This document shows, piece by piece, positions 54,201-64,000 of a stretch of DNA of 64,000 nucleotides. Origin of the DNA: Vibrio salilacus (lineage in GTDB: Bacteria > Pseudomonadota > Gammaproteobacteria > Enterobacterales > Vibrionaceae); contig NZ_NIVQ01000007.1 of assembly GCF_002811245.1 (NCBI RefSeq), forward strand, positions 62,001-126,000, in the 5' to 3' direction. The position numbers and the translations under genes are program-made. The notes below the pieces were generated by a model. The model ran no database searches and had not been told where the DNA came from. It saw only the letters and a list, made by a program, of their open reading frames with translations. Every line of letters starts with the position of its first letter. Position 1 is the stretch's first letter.

Positions 54201-57200
54201 TTACTGTTTTTCATCGTCACTTGCGACCATCGCTAAACGTGGCGCTTGGATAACTAAGTTGCTCAGCGTGCGGACTTCAGCGGCCAGTTGTTGATTCCAA
54301 TTTGGCCAGACCCGCGCGATATACGCATTAGTTCCCTCGCCCGCAGCCATGAAGCTATCGTTAAAGGTATCGGCCATTTTCTTCGATGATTTCTCTTCAT
54401 CATCGACCCAACGGCCACGATTAAACCCAGCCTCAATATTCGCTAATGCCGTTTTGGGGAAATAAGGCAGTGGTTGTGTCATGCCCTGATAAAACAGGCC
54501 AACGAGCTCACTGAGTAAAGATTTCGCCGTGGCACTGTCATCCATAGCAGGATAAATCATATGGACAATGCCTTCTTTACGGTCATAACCAATCATATGA
54601 GTACGTTTACTTACGCCCATCGCCGACATGGCTAGATGATCAATCCACGCTGCCAGATAATCTTGAGCGCGCAGCTTGCCCGGGCGAAAACGCACCAATC
54701 CCGAGCGGTAATATTGGGTTAGCCATCCACTAAGATGGATCGGCTTTTGTTCACCGAGCAGATCAAAGCTCAGTTTGATTTCCAGATCCTCTTCGCTCGC
54801 CGAGCAGACAAACGTTAATCTCTCGACCAACTCTTGAGCCTGAGTACGGTTAGTTGCAAACTCAATATCACCAAACGCACCAACCGGCAGTTTGCCTTGA
54901 GCACGTTGATACTCGACGAAGCGTTCAATAACCGCTTGCGCATCTTTTTCACCGCTCAGTTGATGCTTGAGTAACTCATTCAATAACGCATCACGCATCT
55001 GATAGCTTTCTAGCCCATCAAGAACGAACGGCTCATCATCTTGCATCACAGGCAGTGGTGGCTCAAAGACCACTTTAAGGCGACGGTTGAAAAAATACTG
55101 CACTGGCAAGCGCCAAAAACGTTGCAGTTCGACCAGATCCAATTCGAGCGGATAACTGGCATCAAGTAAGTAGTCAGCTAACTGACGGTTAAAGTCGCCA
55201 CTCCTCTCACCTTGTCGATTGGCCGCCGGTAACCACTCTTTGGCGTAGCTCGGCCGATTGCCGCTAAACGCCTGCTCACTAAAGGGCACCATAGGATGAG
55301 TGCTAAGCAACAGCTCGGTTAATCTCTGGCCAGACTCATCCACCGAGTGGTCTTTGTCCTCTTCGAGACAATAGTTTTGATGGCAATACTCCATCAACTC
55401 AGAAACCAGAACTGACGGCACGCGTTCGGTATTGTCTTGAATCGAACGACCAACATAACTGATGTACAGTGTCTGTTGCGCAGAGAGTAACGCTTCTAAA
55501 AATAGATAACGACTATCTTCTCTTCTAGAGCGATCTCCTGGCTTAGTCCGTCCAATCATTAAATCAAAACTTTCGACAGGGTTATTAGGAGGATAAACAC
55601 CATCGTTCATCCCAAGCAGACAGACAGTGCGAAACGGAATCGAACGCATCGGCATCAAGGTACAGAAGTTCACTTGTCCGGCTAAAAAGCGCTGACTAAC
55701 GCGAGTACCGGACAGCTTATCTTGTAAATATTGCGTCATGATCGGAGCAGCCAGCGGCTGTTCAAACGTGGCATCGGTCAGTTGTTCTTTGAGGTTGGCT
55801 AACGTATCTCGAATCGATTTGAGTACCGCTTCACCTTCAAGCTCGACGGTAAAAAAATCATCCAGTAGTGTGGTTAATACTTCACGCCAACTCTCGATCC
55901 ATTGAGTTTGCGCTAAACGCTGGCGATAGTCGCTCACCGTCTGAATAAAGTGCGCCAGTTTACCCGCCAGTTCAGCGCTAAAGCCTTGCACCTGATTGTA
56001 TGGCGCTAACTTGCCACTATTGGCGCTAAACAGCCCCGCCGATTCCGACATCGCATAACCAAGCAGCATGCGTTCAATTCCGAATTGCCAGGTATTTTGA
56101 CCATTTTCTGGTAGATCAAACTCACGACTGGTTTCTGCGTTGAGCCCCCAGCGAATGCCCGACTCTTCCACCCACTGTTTGGCCACAATAAACTCCTCTT
56201 CGCTCAACTCAAAGCGCGCCAAAATGGCGGGCGTTTCGAGCAATTCAAGCAATTCGGTGGCCAAGCAACGCGTGTTAGGCAAATTCACCAACTGGATAAA
56301 GGCATTGAGGATCGGGCTTTCTTGGTCAGCGGTACGGTCTGAAATTGAGTAAGGGATGAAACGTTCCCCAGGAGCATTGCCAAACACCGCCTGAATGGCT
56401 GGGCTGTAGGCATTGATATCTGCAACCATGACAATAATATCGCGCGGTTTTAGGCTCGCATCAGCATCAAACATCGCCAGCAATTGATCGTGCAACACTT
56501 CGACTTCACGCATCGGGCTGTGGCAGGCATGCAGTGTCAATGAGTGATCATCTCGCTGAACAGTCTTTTTATGCTGACTGCTTTCAAGCTGTTGATCGTC
56601 TTGATGTTCTTCGAGATTTAGAATATCAGCCTGCAATTGATGCAGCAGCGAGTCGCGCTCAACATCGACAAAGGCTTCAATTTCATGAGACTCAAGTTGC
56701 GACAGCAGATACATATTATCGCGCCCCAACTTACCCATCGAGGCCAGTAAACTGTTTCCCACAGCATCAGTATGAAGCTCATCGAGCAAATTATCTTCCA
56801 GTGTGCCTTTGAGCTGCTCGCTCTCGCCGTGCGCTTGTGAATGATCTTGATGCCATACCACATGCTGACGATGTTTGGTGGCCAAACGGGCAAGAAACTT
56901 ACGATCGCGCACATCCCCCCAGTAGTAGCGACATGGGTTAGTAAACATCAGGTGAACATCAATGTGCTCACCAATGGCTTTTAGCGCATCCATATAACGT
57001 GGTGGCAATGAGGTAATACCGAACACAAACAATCGCTTAGGTAGATGTCTAAAGTCGCTTTGATCACCTGTCGACGCGACATTCTCTAGTGCATCGATAA
57101 AATGTTGGTAGAGGTTGGCCCTGTGATAAGGTGACTGACCAAGTGCCAGTGTATGATCATACAGTGCCTGCCATAGGATAGGTTGCCATGGGTGTTCACC

Positions 57201-57677
57201 TTCGAGCTCAGCGACACTTTGCCCCGCTTCCCAACTGGCGATCCATTCAGGGCGATAGACTAAGTAACCGTCAAATATATCAGCGATTTTTTCTGCGAGT
57301 TGATACAGTTTTGAACTGTCGTCGTCATGCTCAAGATAACGCTTCAGAGCAGCAAATTCGTCATCATCGAGTAAGCTTGGCAAAATGAGCATTAGCTTCC
57401 AAGTCATCGACTCTTTATTAAACGCACTGCGCTGAGGCACATCAGGCAGCACCTCGGTAAACATGTTCCAAATAAAAGTCGCCGGCAGAGGAAATTCGAT
57501 GTTTGCTGCCACGCCAAACGCTTGGGCCAACTCCATCTTCAGCCACTGAGACATACCCGGGCTTTGCACTAAGATCTGCTCCGCTTCAAACGGGTTTTCT
57601 AGTGGGTTGAGCCGAACCAGCTCAACAAGCAATGATTTTAATACATCGACTTGATTGGAATGGTAGACAGTAAACAA
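54201..57677 (-). CDS. recC: RecBCD exonuclease V, gamma subunit RecC
   Basis: A 1158-aa subunit that recognises Chi and splits the DNA strands. The start MFTVYHSNQVDVLKSLLVEL and blocks such as ILVQSPGMSQWLKMELA, MPMRSIPFRTVCLLGMNDG and IGRTKPGDRSRREDSRYLF are typical of RecC. It is the first gene of the recC-recB-recD run. Confidence 0.97.
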   Translation of the reverse strand: MFTVYHSNQVDVLKSLLVELVRLNPLENPFEAEQILVQSPGMSQWLKMELAQAFGVAANIEFPLPATFIWNMFTEVLPDVPQRSAFNKESMTWKLMLILPSLLDDDEFAALKRYLEHDDDSSKLYQLAEKIADIFDGYLVYRPEWIASWEAGQSVAELEGEHPWQPILWQALYDHTLALGQSPYHRANLYQHFIDALENVASTGDQSDFRHLPKRLFVFGITSLPPRYMDALKAIGEHIDVHLMFTNPCRYYWGDVRDRKFLARLATKHRQHVVWHQDHSQAHGESEQLKGTLEDNLLDELHTDAVGNSLLASMGKLGRDNMYLLSQLESHEIEAFVDVERDSLLHQLQADILNLEEHQDDQQLESSQHKKTVQRDDHSLTLHACHSPMREVEVLHDQLLAMFDADASLKPRDIIVMVADINAYSPAIQAVFGNAPGERFIPYSISDRTADQESPILNAFIQLVNLPNTRCLATELLELLETPAILARFELSEEEFIVAKQWVEESGIRWGLNAETSREFDLPENGQNTWQFGIERMLLGYAMSESAGLFSANSGKLAPYNQVQGFSAELAGKLAHFIQTVSDYRQRLAQTQWIESWREVLTTLLDDFFTVELEGEAVLKSIRDTLANLKEQLTDATFEQPLAAPIMTQYLQDKLSGTRVSQRFLAGQVNFCTLMPMRSIPFRTVCLLGMNDGVYPPNNPVESFDLMIGRTKPGDRSRREDSRYLFLEALLSAQQTLYISYVGRSIQDNTERVPSVLVSELMEYCHQNYCLEEDKDHSVDESGQRLTELLLSTHPMVPFSEQAFSGNRPSYAKEWLPAANRQGERSGDFNRQLADYLLDASYPLELDLVELQRFWRLPVQYFFNRRLKVVFEPPLPVMQDDEPFVLDGLESYQMRDALLNELLKHQLSGEKDAQAVIERFVEYQRAQGKLPVGAFGDIEFATNRTQAQELVERLTFVCSASEEDLEIKLSFDLLGEQKPIHLSGWLTQYYRSGLVRFRPGKLRAQDYLAAWIDHLAMSAMGVSKRTHMIGYDRKEGIVHMIYPAMDDSATAKSLLSELVGLFYQGMTQPLPYFPKTALANIEAGFNRGRWVDDEEKSSKKMADTFNDSFMAAGEGTNAYIARVWPNWNQQLAAEVRTLSNLVIQAPRLAMVASDDEKQ

Positions 57678-57771
57678 AATATACTCACGCTATCGTTGCC
57701 ACAATTAGCCTGAGACTAGCACAACCTGAGCGGTTAGCAGAGCAATATAAGCGCATGATTTGGCTCGAATC

Positions 57772-57802
57772 AAAATACCCGCTCAAGGGTTGAACGGGTA
57801 TA
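57772..57802 (-). terminator. Terminator downstream of the TDT transporter gene
   Basis: ATACCCG/CGGGTAT stem with inner pairing (CTCAAGGGTTGA loop), followed on the minus strand by TTTTGATT. It is 16 bp after the transporter stop. Confidence 0.65.
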
Positions 57803-57817
57803 AGCATACCGTCTATG

Positions 57818-58780
57818 CTAACCGCAGCTACGGCTGAATGGTCGGTAGTAAGCAAGGTAGCGCAACGCAACATAGCTAACCACTAGGCTAGCTATGATAA
57901 GCTCAAAACCTGCCAACCACTCAACTTGTCTGATGTACTTGCTTGCTATGCCAATGCTCTCCATCCAGGCCACTAACTTATACAATGCCGTTGCACCGAT
58001 CACCATTGGAAAGGTGAACGCCGCATAGCCGGGACTAAATGGCAATCTTAACAGTTTAAAAAACGCCAAATAGATAATCGCTGTCATCAACACGGCAATG
58101 CCGAACAATAAGCCAATGATCACTGGTGATGGCTCAGCCACCACCGTCAAATACCCAGCTAAGGATAAGCTTGCTGGCGCGGCCATGATCGCCATGGTCG
58201 GTTTTGCCGCATCAGGAATTTGCTCAGTAAACATAAAGCGGTAGATCATCATCGGTAACATGAGCGCGTAAGCGGTCATGCCGAACATTAAGGCAGCATC
58301 AGCGACCAGACTGAGCCACGGATTGCCCGAAAACGACACATCCGCCACAATAATCCCCACCGGTGGTACAAACCAACTTGGCACCATATGGTGTAGTTGA
58401 AAGTCTTTAGCTCTGTGGTATGCAAAGCTGACTAAGAACAGCAGATGCAAAACCACCGCGAACAGCCACAGACTATCGCCAATCATCGGCCAAAACTGCC
58501 CAAGCGAGTTCGACACCACCATGGTCGCCATGGCAAAGGTCGGCACAACACTGCCCACCACCGGATGAGCTAAATCTTCACGTAGTAGATGGCGATGGAA
58601 CAGAAATTTCACCGCCAGTATTGAGAGCAATACACTCGCCATCGCGGCTGCGCTCCACTGCGCGTAGCCATTAAACTGTGCGGCATTTTCCCAACACCAT
58701 CCTAGACTGGCAATCCCTAGCGCTAAGCCGGCCATCGGAGTCGGCGCTCCCATCACTTTTGCTTTTGCTGTTCTAATCAT
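57818..58780 (-). CDS. TDT-family (TehA-like/SLAC1) transporter
   Basis: A 320-aa protein with about ten membrane helices. It fits the TDT (tellurite-resistance/dicarboxylate transporter) family: PMAGLALGIASLGWCWEN at the start, then HMVPSWFVPPVGIIVADVSF and FSPGYAAFTFPMVIGATAL. TehA-type members are anion channels. ATG 58780 (MIRTAKAKVM) has TGAGG six bases upstream. It is divergent from a LysR gene that may control it. The substrate is unknown. Confidence 0.88.
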   Translation of the reverse strand: MIRTAKAKVMGAPTPMAGLALGIASLGWCWENAAQFNGYAQWSAAAMASVLLSILAVKFLFHRHLLREDLAHPVVGSVVPTFAMATMVVSNSLGQFWPMIGDSLWLFAVVLHLLFLVSFAYHRAKDFQLHHMVPSWFVPPVGIIVADVSFSGNPWLSLVADAALMFGMTAYALMLPMMIYRFMFTEQIPDAAKPTMAIMAAPASLSLAGYLTVVAEPSPVIIGLLFGIAVLMTAIIYLAFFKLLRLPFSPGYAAFTFPMVIGATALYKLVAWMESIGIASKYIRQVEWLAGFELIIASLVVSYVALRYLAYYRPFSRSCG

Positions 58781-58893
58781 AACTGCCTCACAATGTCTCA
58801 ATTTCTCAATGTCAACTGCAGTTTACGCTTGCTATTTGTTCAATAATATCCAATTATTTAAAACATTCGTTCAGTAAATTTAAACAATGAATC

Positions 58894-59784
58894 ATGGCGT
58901 CTAATATCTCGTTGAAACAGCTGAAAGTCTTTATTGCCATCACTCAGCATGACACCTTAACCGCAGCGTCAGAAGCGCTGTTTCTTTCTAAGGCAGCGGT
59001 GAGTATGGCGTTATCTGAGCTCGAAAAGCAGATCGGTCATTCACTGTTTGATCGAGTCAACAATCGGCTTATTCTCAATCAAGAGGGGCAGAAGTTACTG
59101 CCTTTGGCCGATGAACTCATCGAGCGGGCGCAAGATATTGAACAGTTGTTCGATAATGACCAAACGCTTTCCGGACTGCTGCGCATTGGTGCCAGTGATA
59201 CCATTGGCAATCAAGTCGCGCCCTATCTATTGAGTGATTTTCGCCGTGAGACACAACACACCGCGCAAAGTTTGTTGATCTCTAACTCGGCGCTGATTTG
59301 CGAAAAACTGGTCGACTATCAGCTCGATCTGGCGCTTATCGAAGGCAAAACCCTTCATCCACAGCTTATTTCAACTCCGTTTAACCAAGATGAAATGTGT
59401 GTCGTATGCTCGCCTAACTCTACGCTATTACAGCAAGCTTTTTCGATGGAGAATTTAGAACGTAGCGAATGGATCTTGCGTGAACCAGGGTCTGGCTCAC
59501 GGGAATTCTTTTTACGTATGATCGCGCCACGCATTGAGCAGTGGCACGAAGCCTTTCAGCTCAACACCACCGAAGCATTAATCAACAGTGTCTCTGCGGG
59601 GCTTGGGTTAGGTTGCCTATCTAAACTCGCCGCGCAACCCGCGCTCAATGATGGCCGCATCGTTGAGCTTAGGTTGCCGCTCGATATGAAGCGCCGCTAC
59701 TGGCTTTTAGTTCACAAAGAAAAGTACCAAAGCCCACTACTAAAGCGCTTTATCGACTACTGTCAGCAATGGCGCAAAGACTAG
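58894..59784 (+). CDS. LysR-family regulator divergent from the TDT transporter
   Basis: A 296-aa LysR regulator. The helix-turn-helix (TLTAASEALFLSKAAVSMAL) is followed by a substrate-binding domain with ILREPGSGSREFF, a motif of the CysB/YeiE branch. It is divergent from the TDT gene across a 113-bp gap, so it likely regulates it. The effector is unknown. Confidence 0.92.
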   Translation: MASNISLKQLKVFIAITQHDTLTAASEALFLSKAAVSMALSELEKQIGHSLFDRVNNRLILNQEGQKLLPLADELIERAQDIEQLFDNDQTLSGLLRIGASDTIGNQVAPYLLSDFRRETQHTAQSLLISNSALICEKLVDYQLDLALIEGKTLHPQLISTPFNQDEMCVVCSPNSTLLQQAFSMENLERSEWILREPGSGSREFFLRMIAPRIEQWHEAFQLNTTEALINSVSAGLGLGCLSKLAAQPALNDGRIVELRLPLDMKRRYWLLVHKEKYQSPLLKRFIDYCQQWRKD

Positions 59785-59935
59785 AGCAGTATTGACTTAG
59801 AATAACTAGGCTAAATACTTCTTGCCGCGCCTAAAACGATTCTATCTCAAACAAAATTTAACCGCGAAAGATAAACAGACCCTAGCCACTTAAGTCGCAT
59901 ATTTATCTCCTCGCCTAGACTTTACTAGTTAAAAA

Positions 59936-59951
59936 CTGTATAAAAAGACAG
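59936..59951 (+). promoter_or_regulatory. LexA (SOS) box of yebG
   Basis: CTGTATAAAAAGACAG keeps both half-sites of the consensus CTGT-N8-ACAG. It lies 37 bp upstream of the yebG start, so DNA damage should induce that gene. Confidence 0.85.
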
Positions 59952-59987
59952 TAAATCCATTCAATAATTTGAGTTAGAGGACCAACC

Positions 59988-60290
59988 ATGGCTGTAATCG
60001 TCAAGTACGTGGTAGAACGCAACGGAGAAGAGAAAATGACTTTTACCTCTAAAGCGGAAGCTGACGCATATGACAAAATGCTCGATATGGCAGATGAGCT
60101 TTTTGTGCTACTAGGTAAAAGTGAATTGCTAGAAGAAGAAGGCAAGCAAGAAGACTTGGCGATGTTCCTAGCACAAAACAAAGAAGAGGTGCTATACGCA
60201 CTGGGTGCTAAGCGCAAGCCTGCACCGAAGAAGTCGAAAAAAGTTGCAGCGGTCGAAGACGCTGAACAAGAGCAAGATGACGCAGCTTAA
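59988..60290 (+). CDS. yebG: YebG, SOS-induced DNA-damage protein
   Basis: A 100-aa protein. The N-terminal 75 residues match YebG (MAVIVKYVVERNGEEKMTF, LDMADELFVLLGKSELLEEE). The tail is first basic (KRKPAPKKSKK) then acidic. A LexA box precedes it, as in E. coli. The biochemical role is unknown. It is monocistronic, closed by a strong terminator. Confidence 0.95.
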   Translation: MAVIVKYVVERNGEEKMTFTSKAEADAYDKMLDMADELFVLLGKSELLEEEGKQEDLAMFLAQNKEEVLYALGAKRKPAPKKSKKVAAVEDAEQEQDDAA

Positions 60291-60311
60291 TCTCGCACCA
60301 GTTCAACACGA

Positions 60312-60339
60312 AACCTCAGCAACATGCTGAGGTTTTTTT
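60312..60339 (+). terminator. Terminator of yebG
   Basis: AACCTCAGCA/TGCTGAGGTT stem (loop ACA) followed by TTTTTTT, 22 bp after the yebG stop codon. Confidence 0.95.
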
Positions 60340-60427
60340 ACGGAAATAAATATTATTATATTTACCCTTATATCTCATCACCTGACTGCTAGAATAGTTC
60401 ATCATTCCCCCTAATTGGGCTTAGCGC

Positions 60428-61192
60428 ATGAAATATCACGTTGAAGTTTGTATCGATAACTTAGAATCTCTGCACAATGCCATTGCTGGCGGTGCGACCC
60501 GGATTGAACTTTGCTCTTCACTGGCACTTGGCGGCTTAACGCCTAGTTTTGGTTTAATGAAAAAGGCGCGCCAGATTTCAGTTCTTCCCATTTATGCCAT
60601 GATTCGCCCCCGTCAAGGTGACTTCCTCTATTGCCAAGATGATATTGATTCGATGTTGCTCGATATTGAAGCCGCCGCCGAAGCCGAGTTACAAGGCGTC
60701 GTTTTGGGCGCTTTAACCGCTGCCGGTGACATCGATCTCGTCGCGATGCAGCAGTTAACCGAGCGGGCCAAACTGTACGGATTAGGCGTAACATTTCACC
60801 GCGCTATTGACCAGTGCCGCGATTGGATCAATGGATTAGAACAGGTGATTTCGCTAGGTTGTGAACGTGTATTGAGCTCAGGACAAGCGGCCAATGTCAC
60901 TCAAGGAAGTGGCACATTAGCCCAAATGGTCACACAAGCCGATGGGCGTATTTCGATTATGGCGGGAGCAGGCTTAAATGACGCAAACGTCGTCGACATT
61001 ATCACCCAGACAGGCGTACGTGAGGTTCATCTCTCAGGCAAAACCAGCCGTATCAGTCTAATGCATGGCGTAATCCAACAAGCAAAAATGGGCAGTGACG
61101 CGATTGATGACTTAGTGATTCCCGTCACTAATTCAGAAGCGATTGAACAGGTGGTAAAACAGATTAACCAGTGCTGGGATTCAGCGAGTTAA
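60428..61192 (+). CDS. cutC: CutC family protein
   Basis: A 254-aa TIM-barrel protein of the CutC family ([51 protein letters not shown]). It was first linked to copper handling, but that role is disputed; metal binding is likely. Its stop overlaps the convergent phoU stop. Confidence 0.94.
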   Translation: MKYHVEVCIDNLESLHNAIAGGATRIELCSSLALGGLTPSFGLMKKARQISVLPIYAMIRPRQGDFLYCQDDIDSMLLDIEAAAEAELQGVVLGALTAAGDIDLVAMQQLTERAKLYGLGVTFHRAIDQCRDWINGLEQVISLGCERVLSSGQAANVTQGSGTLAQMVTQADGRISIMAGAGLNDANVVDIITQTGVREVHLSGKTSRISLMHGVIQQAKMGSDAIDDLVIPVTNSEAIEQVVKQINQCWDSAS

Positions 61193-61887
61193 CGCAGCGC
61201 ATCATCAATGCTTTGTTCGCCCAAGTGGCGAACATCTTTACCCTTCACAAAGTAGATGATGTATTCACAAATATTTTGACAGCGATCGCCGACACGCTCT
61301 ATCGCGCGCGCAGACCACATCACTTGTAAAATATTAGGGATATTTTTCGGATCTTCCATCATATAGGTCATTAACTGGCGAATGACGGCCTCGTATTCAG
61401 CATCAATTTTGTCATCCAGCTTATGCACTTCTGCAGCGGCATCAACATCCATGCGAGCAAACGCATCCAACACTTTATGCAACATATCAATCGCTTGTCG
61501 ATACAGAGGTTGTAACGATACTTGGAACTGGCGCTCTTTTTGTGATGGACTTTCGATCGCCACATAAGCAATCTTGGTCGCAACGTCGCCAATCCGCTCT
61601 AAGTCGGTAATGGTTTTGATTATCGCCATAATCAGGCGTAAATCTTTCGCCGTCGGCTGCCTTTTGGCGATAATACGCGTACAGGCTTCATCAATCGACA
61701 CTTCCATTGCGTTGACTTTATGATCATCACGCACCACCTTTCTTGCTAGCTCAATGTCATCATGGTGCAGCGCTTGCATTGCAAACGACAATTGCTGCTC
61801 GACCAACCCACCCATGGTAAGTACGTGGGTACGGATCGACTCTAGCTCAACATTAAACTGGCCTGAAATATGGCGTCCAAAATTCAT
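61189..61887 (-). CDS. phoU: Phosphate-specific transport accessory protein PhoU
   Basis: A 232-aa negative regulator of phosphate uptake and of PhoR signalling. Two three-helix bundles each carry the metal motif E/Dxxx[17 protein letters not shown] and [19 protein letters not shown] 61887 ([10 protein letters not shown]) fits homologs; a TTG frame extends it by 10 residues. It is downstream of pstB in the pst cluster. Confidence 0.96.
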   Translation of the reverse strand: MNFGRHISGQFNVELESIRTHVLTMGGLVEQQLSFAMQALHHDDIELARKVVRDDHKVNAMEVSIDEACTRIIAKRQPTAKDLRLIMAIIKTITDLERIGDVATKIAYVAIESPSQKERQFQVSLQPLYRQAIDMLHKVLDAFARMDVDAAAEVHKLDDKIDAEYEAVIRQLMTYMMEDPKNIPNILQVMWSARAIERVGDRCQNICEYIIYFVKGKDVRHLGEQSIDDALR

Positions 61888-62069
61888 AGATAAAGTGACT
61901 CTCTTTTTTCTGAACAAGTAGCAAAAGATTAGCGTAATTATTTGTTCTAACTAGCTAGAATTGTAACAAAGCAACAAGAAATTGCAGCCCTATGAGCATA
62001 GTTCGTCTATATGATTAGAGGCAACTTTCACCGTTAACAAGGCTACAGTTTTAAATATGACGAAGAATT

Positions 62070-62888
62070 TTAACCGTATCTACCTGTAATATAGTCTTCG
62101 GTCTGCTTTTTCAATGGCGAAGTAAAAATAGAATCGGTATCTGAGTATTCAACCAACTTCCCCATATGGATAAAGGCGGTATGGTCACTCACCCTTGCGG
62201 CTTGTTGCATATTATGCGTTACGATCACCACGGTATACTTGGTTTTCAGTTCATTGATCAACTCTTCAATCGTAAGAGTCGAAATCGGATCAAGTGCTGA
62301 AGTGGGTTCATCAAGAAGTAATACCTCAGGTTCGATGGCTATTGCACGCGCAATCACTAATCGTTGCTGCTGGCCTCCCGATAAACCAAATGCATTTTCA
62401 TGCAGACGATCTTTGACCTCATCCCACAGTGCTGCGGCGCGCAATGAACGCTCAACCGCATCGTCTAATGCGCGGCTGTTGTTAATGCCTTGTAAGCGCA
62501 AACCATAAACCACGTTTTCATAAATCGACTTAGGAAATGGGTTCGGACGCTGAAACACCATTCCCACTCGGCGGCGCAGTGTCGCTACATCAACCTTTGG
62601 GTGGTAAACGTTTTTAGCGTGCAATTTTACCTTTCCTGCAACCCGACATCCTTCGACTAAATCATTCATTCGGTTGATGCAGCGCAGTAAGGTTGATTTG
62701 CCACACCCGGATGGTCCGATAAACGCCGTCACTTGTCCTTTGGGGATACGCATTGAAATGTCGTGCAGCGCTTGGGTATTTTGATAGAACAAATTGAGCC
62801 CTTCGATAGCAATCGCGGTTTGCTCATCACTGAGGTTGTTGACATCTAATGGCGCTTGATAGCCCAAGGTTTGATTGACAGAAAACAT
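62070..62888 (-). CDS. pstB: Phosphate ABC transporter ATP-binding protein PstB
   Basis: A 272-aa ATPase of the PstSCAB phosphate importer. Walker A is [20 protein letters not shown], signature [16 protein letters not shown], Walker [15 protein letters not shown]. It is two bases from the pstA stop and so co-translated with it. It works at the inner face of the membrane. Expression under PhoB is expected, but the promoter lies outside the window. Confidence 0.98.
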   Translation of the reverse strand: MFSVNQTLGYQAPLDVNNLSDEQTAIAIEGLNLFYQNTQALHDISMRIPKGQVTAFIGPSGCGKSTLLRCINRMNDLVEGCRVAGKVKLHAKNVYHPKVDVATLRRRVGMVFQRPNPFPKSIYENVVYGLRLQGINNSRALDDAVERSLRAAALWDEVKDRLHENAFGLSGGQQQRLVIARAIAIEPEVLLLDEPTSALDPISTLTIEELINELKTKYTVVIVTHNMQQAARVSDHTAFIHMGKLVEYSDTDSIFTSPLKKQTEDYITGRYG

Positions 62889-62890
62889 AC

Positions 62891-64000
62891 TTAATCTTGT
62901 CCTAGTGTTCGATATTTTTCGCGCAAATTGTTACGGATACTGATCGCTGTTAAGTTAAGCCCAACAATGACAGTAACCAGTAAAAACGAGGTGGCATAAA
63001 CCAAAGGTCTGGCACTTTCAATATTGGTGTTTTGAAAACCAACATCATAAATGTGAAAGCCTAAATGCATAAATTTACGCTCAAGATGTAAGAACGGAAA
63101 TTGACTGTCAATCGGTAAGCTTGAAGTCAGTTTTACTGCTCCCACTAACATCAAAGGCGCGACCTCTCCCGCCGCACGAGCAATCGCTAAGATCAATCCG
63201 GTGATCATTGCAGGGCTTGCCATCGGCAAAACAATCCGCCACATGGTTTCAAATTGCGTGGCTCCAAGTGCCAATGAGCCATGACGAACCGAGTTAGGGA
63301 TGCGTGTTAACCCCTCTTCTGTGGCAACAATCACCACGGGCAATGTCAGTACGGCGAGGGTCAAGGCTGACCATAAAAGCCCTGGTGTACCAAAGGTTGG
63401 CGCGGGCAATTGCTCTTGATAAAACAGCGTATCAATCGAGCCGCCCAAGGTATAAACAAAAAAACCTAACCCAAACACACCATAAACAATCGAAGGCACC
63501 CCGGCTAGGTTTATCACCGCGACACGAATCAGCCTAGTAAAGGCGTTATTCCCCGCATACTCATGCAAATAGATCGCAGCAATAACACCAAGTGGCATCA
63601 CAATCACCGACATAATCAGTACCAGTAATACCGTACCAAACATCGCCGGAAACACACCACCTTCAGAATTAGACTCACGGGGATTTTCCGACAAAAATTT
63701 CCACGCCTGTTGCCCCCAGCGCAGTAGTTTCTCTGCGCTGCTCATTTGATTGGGATACCATAAATCCAAAATTTGACTGAGTGGAATCGTAACCCGTTGC
63801 CCTGTCATCTCTTCGACCTGCAACCCTTGCCGCGTCAGTTGGTCACGAAGGCTATCCAGTTTGGCTTCTGCGTAAATCAAAGCTTGGCGATATTGCTTAC
63901 TTTGCTTTTGATATAAATCGCTAAAGGCGTGATCTAGGGTGCCATTTAAACTGTGCTTTCGGTGCGCTAGTCGCAACCGCTGCGCTTGGGCATTAATGGT
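62891..64000 (-). CDS. pstA: Phosphate ABC transporter permease PstA (5' part outside window)
   Basis: The visible 369 residues are the C-terminal part of a long-form PstA permease. The frame stays open to the window edge at 64000. A soluble, coiled N-terminal extension ([20 protein letters not shown]) precedes about six TM helices. The ABC permease EAA-type loop is near [17 protein letters not shown]. Vibrio PstA of this type is longer than the about 290-aa E. coli protein. Confidence 0.93.
   Translation of the reverse strand, partial: TINAQAQRLRLAHRKHSLNGTLDHAFSDLYQKQSKQYRQALIYAEAKLDSLRDQLTRQGLQVEEMTGQRVTIPLSQILDLWYPNQMSSAEKLLRWGQQAWKFLSENPRESNSEGGVFPAMFGTVLLVLIMSVIVMPLGVIAAIYLHEYAGNNAFTRLIRVAVINLAGVPSIVYGVFGLGFFVYTLGGSIDTLFYQEQLPAPTFGTPGLLWSALTLAVLTLPVVIVATEEGLTRIPNSVRHGSLALGATQFETMWRIVLPMASPAMITGLILAIARAAGEVAPLMLVGAVKLTSSLPIDSQFPFLHLERKFMHLGFHIYDVGFQNTNIESARPLVYATSFLLVTVIVGLNLTAISIRNNLREKYRTLGQD

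Noticed and set aside
53924..54294. Small plus-strand frames in the recB-recC gap
   Set aside because: One runs antisense into recC, and neither has a ribosome-binding site or a known motif.
1..64000. CRISPR arrays, tRNA or rRNA genes
   Set aside because: I saw no spaced palindromic repeat array, no tRNA-like cloverleaf and no rRNA sequence. The iterons are too few and too close to be a CRISPR array.

Overview
The window is a stretch of gammaproteobacterial chromosome, almost certainly Vibrio or a close relative. The conserved runs guaB-guaA, xseA, yfgJ, der-bamB-yfgM-hisS-ispG-rodZ-rlmN, csdE-tcdA-mltA, argA, recD-recB-recC, yebG, cutC and phoU-pstB-pstA are all recognisable. A GH19 chitinase and a small DUF2850-like protein also fit Vibrionaceae. 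Names come from reading the protein sequences; no database search was run.

Layout. (1) 1-11178: accessory metabolism and transport. It holds a TonB-dependent siderophore receptor (cut by the window edge) with a Fur-box-like site, a two-component system, a pentapeptide-repeat K+ channel, a divergent LysR/D-amino-acid dehydrogenase pair, an AGCS Na+/amino-acid symporter, a SatP acetate transporter and a secreted chitinase. (2) 11179-28622: a mobile element of about 17.4 kb inserted in the 3' end of guaA, bounded by 14-bp direct repeats that are the last 14 bp of guaA. (3) 28609-43128: core genes from guaA to rlmN, with a 1.2-kb graveyard of decayed genes between yfgJ and der. (4) 43299-64000: csdE to pstA, with pstA cut by the window edge.

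The element looks like an integrative mobilizable element. It has a P4-type tyrosine integrase next to guaA, an AlpA-like excisionase, and a RepA initiator with iterons and a DnaA box (a probable oriV). It also has an oriT that closely matches RP4 (IncP) next to traJ-traI, and an isolated trbJ-trbK-trbL cluster without the rest of a type IV secretion system. It therefore should depend on a helper conjugation system, and may change the helper's mating pore or its exclusion behaviour.

Cargo. One cassette encodes a DarT-type DNA ADP-ribosyltransferase fused to an HD domain, translationally coupled to a DarG-type macrodomain protein with a C-terminal DprA/SLOG-like domain. I regard this as the best candidate for an undescribed system: a DarTG-like toxin-antitoxin or anti-phage module with two extra nucleotide-handling domains, flanked by short direct repeats. 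Other cargo is a single-chain nuclease-methylase-specificity protein (type IIG-like), a degenerate DEDD-exonuclease-like protein, a small membrane protein, and several small genes of unknown function.
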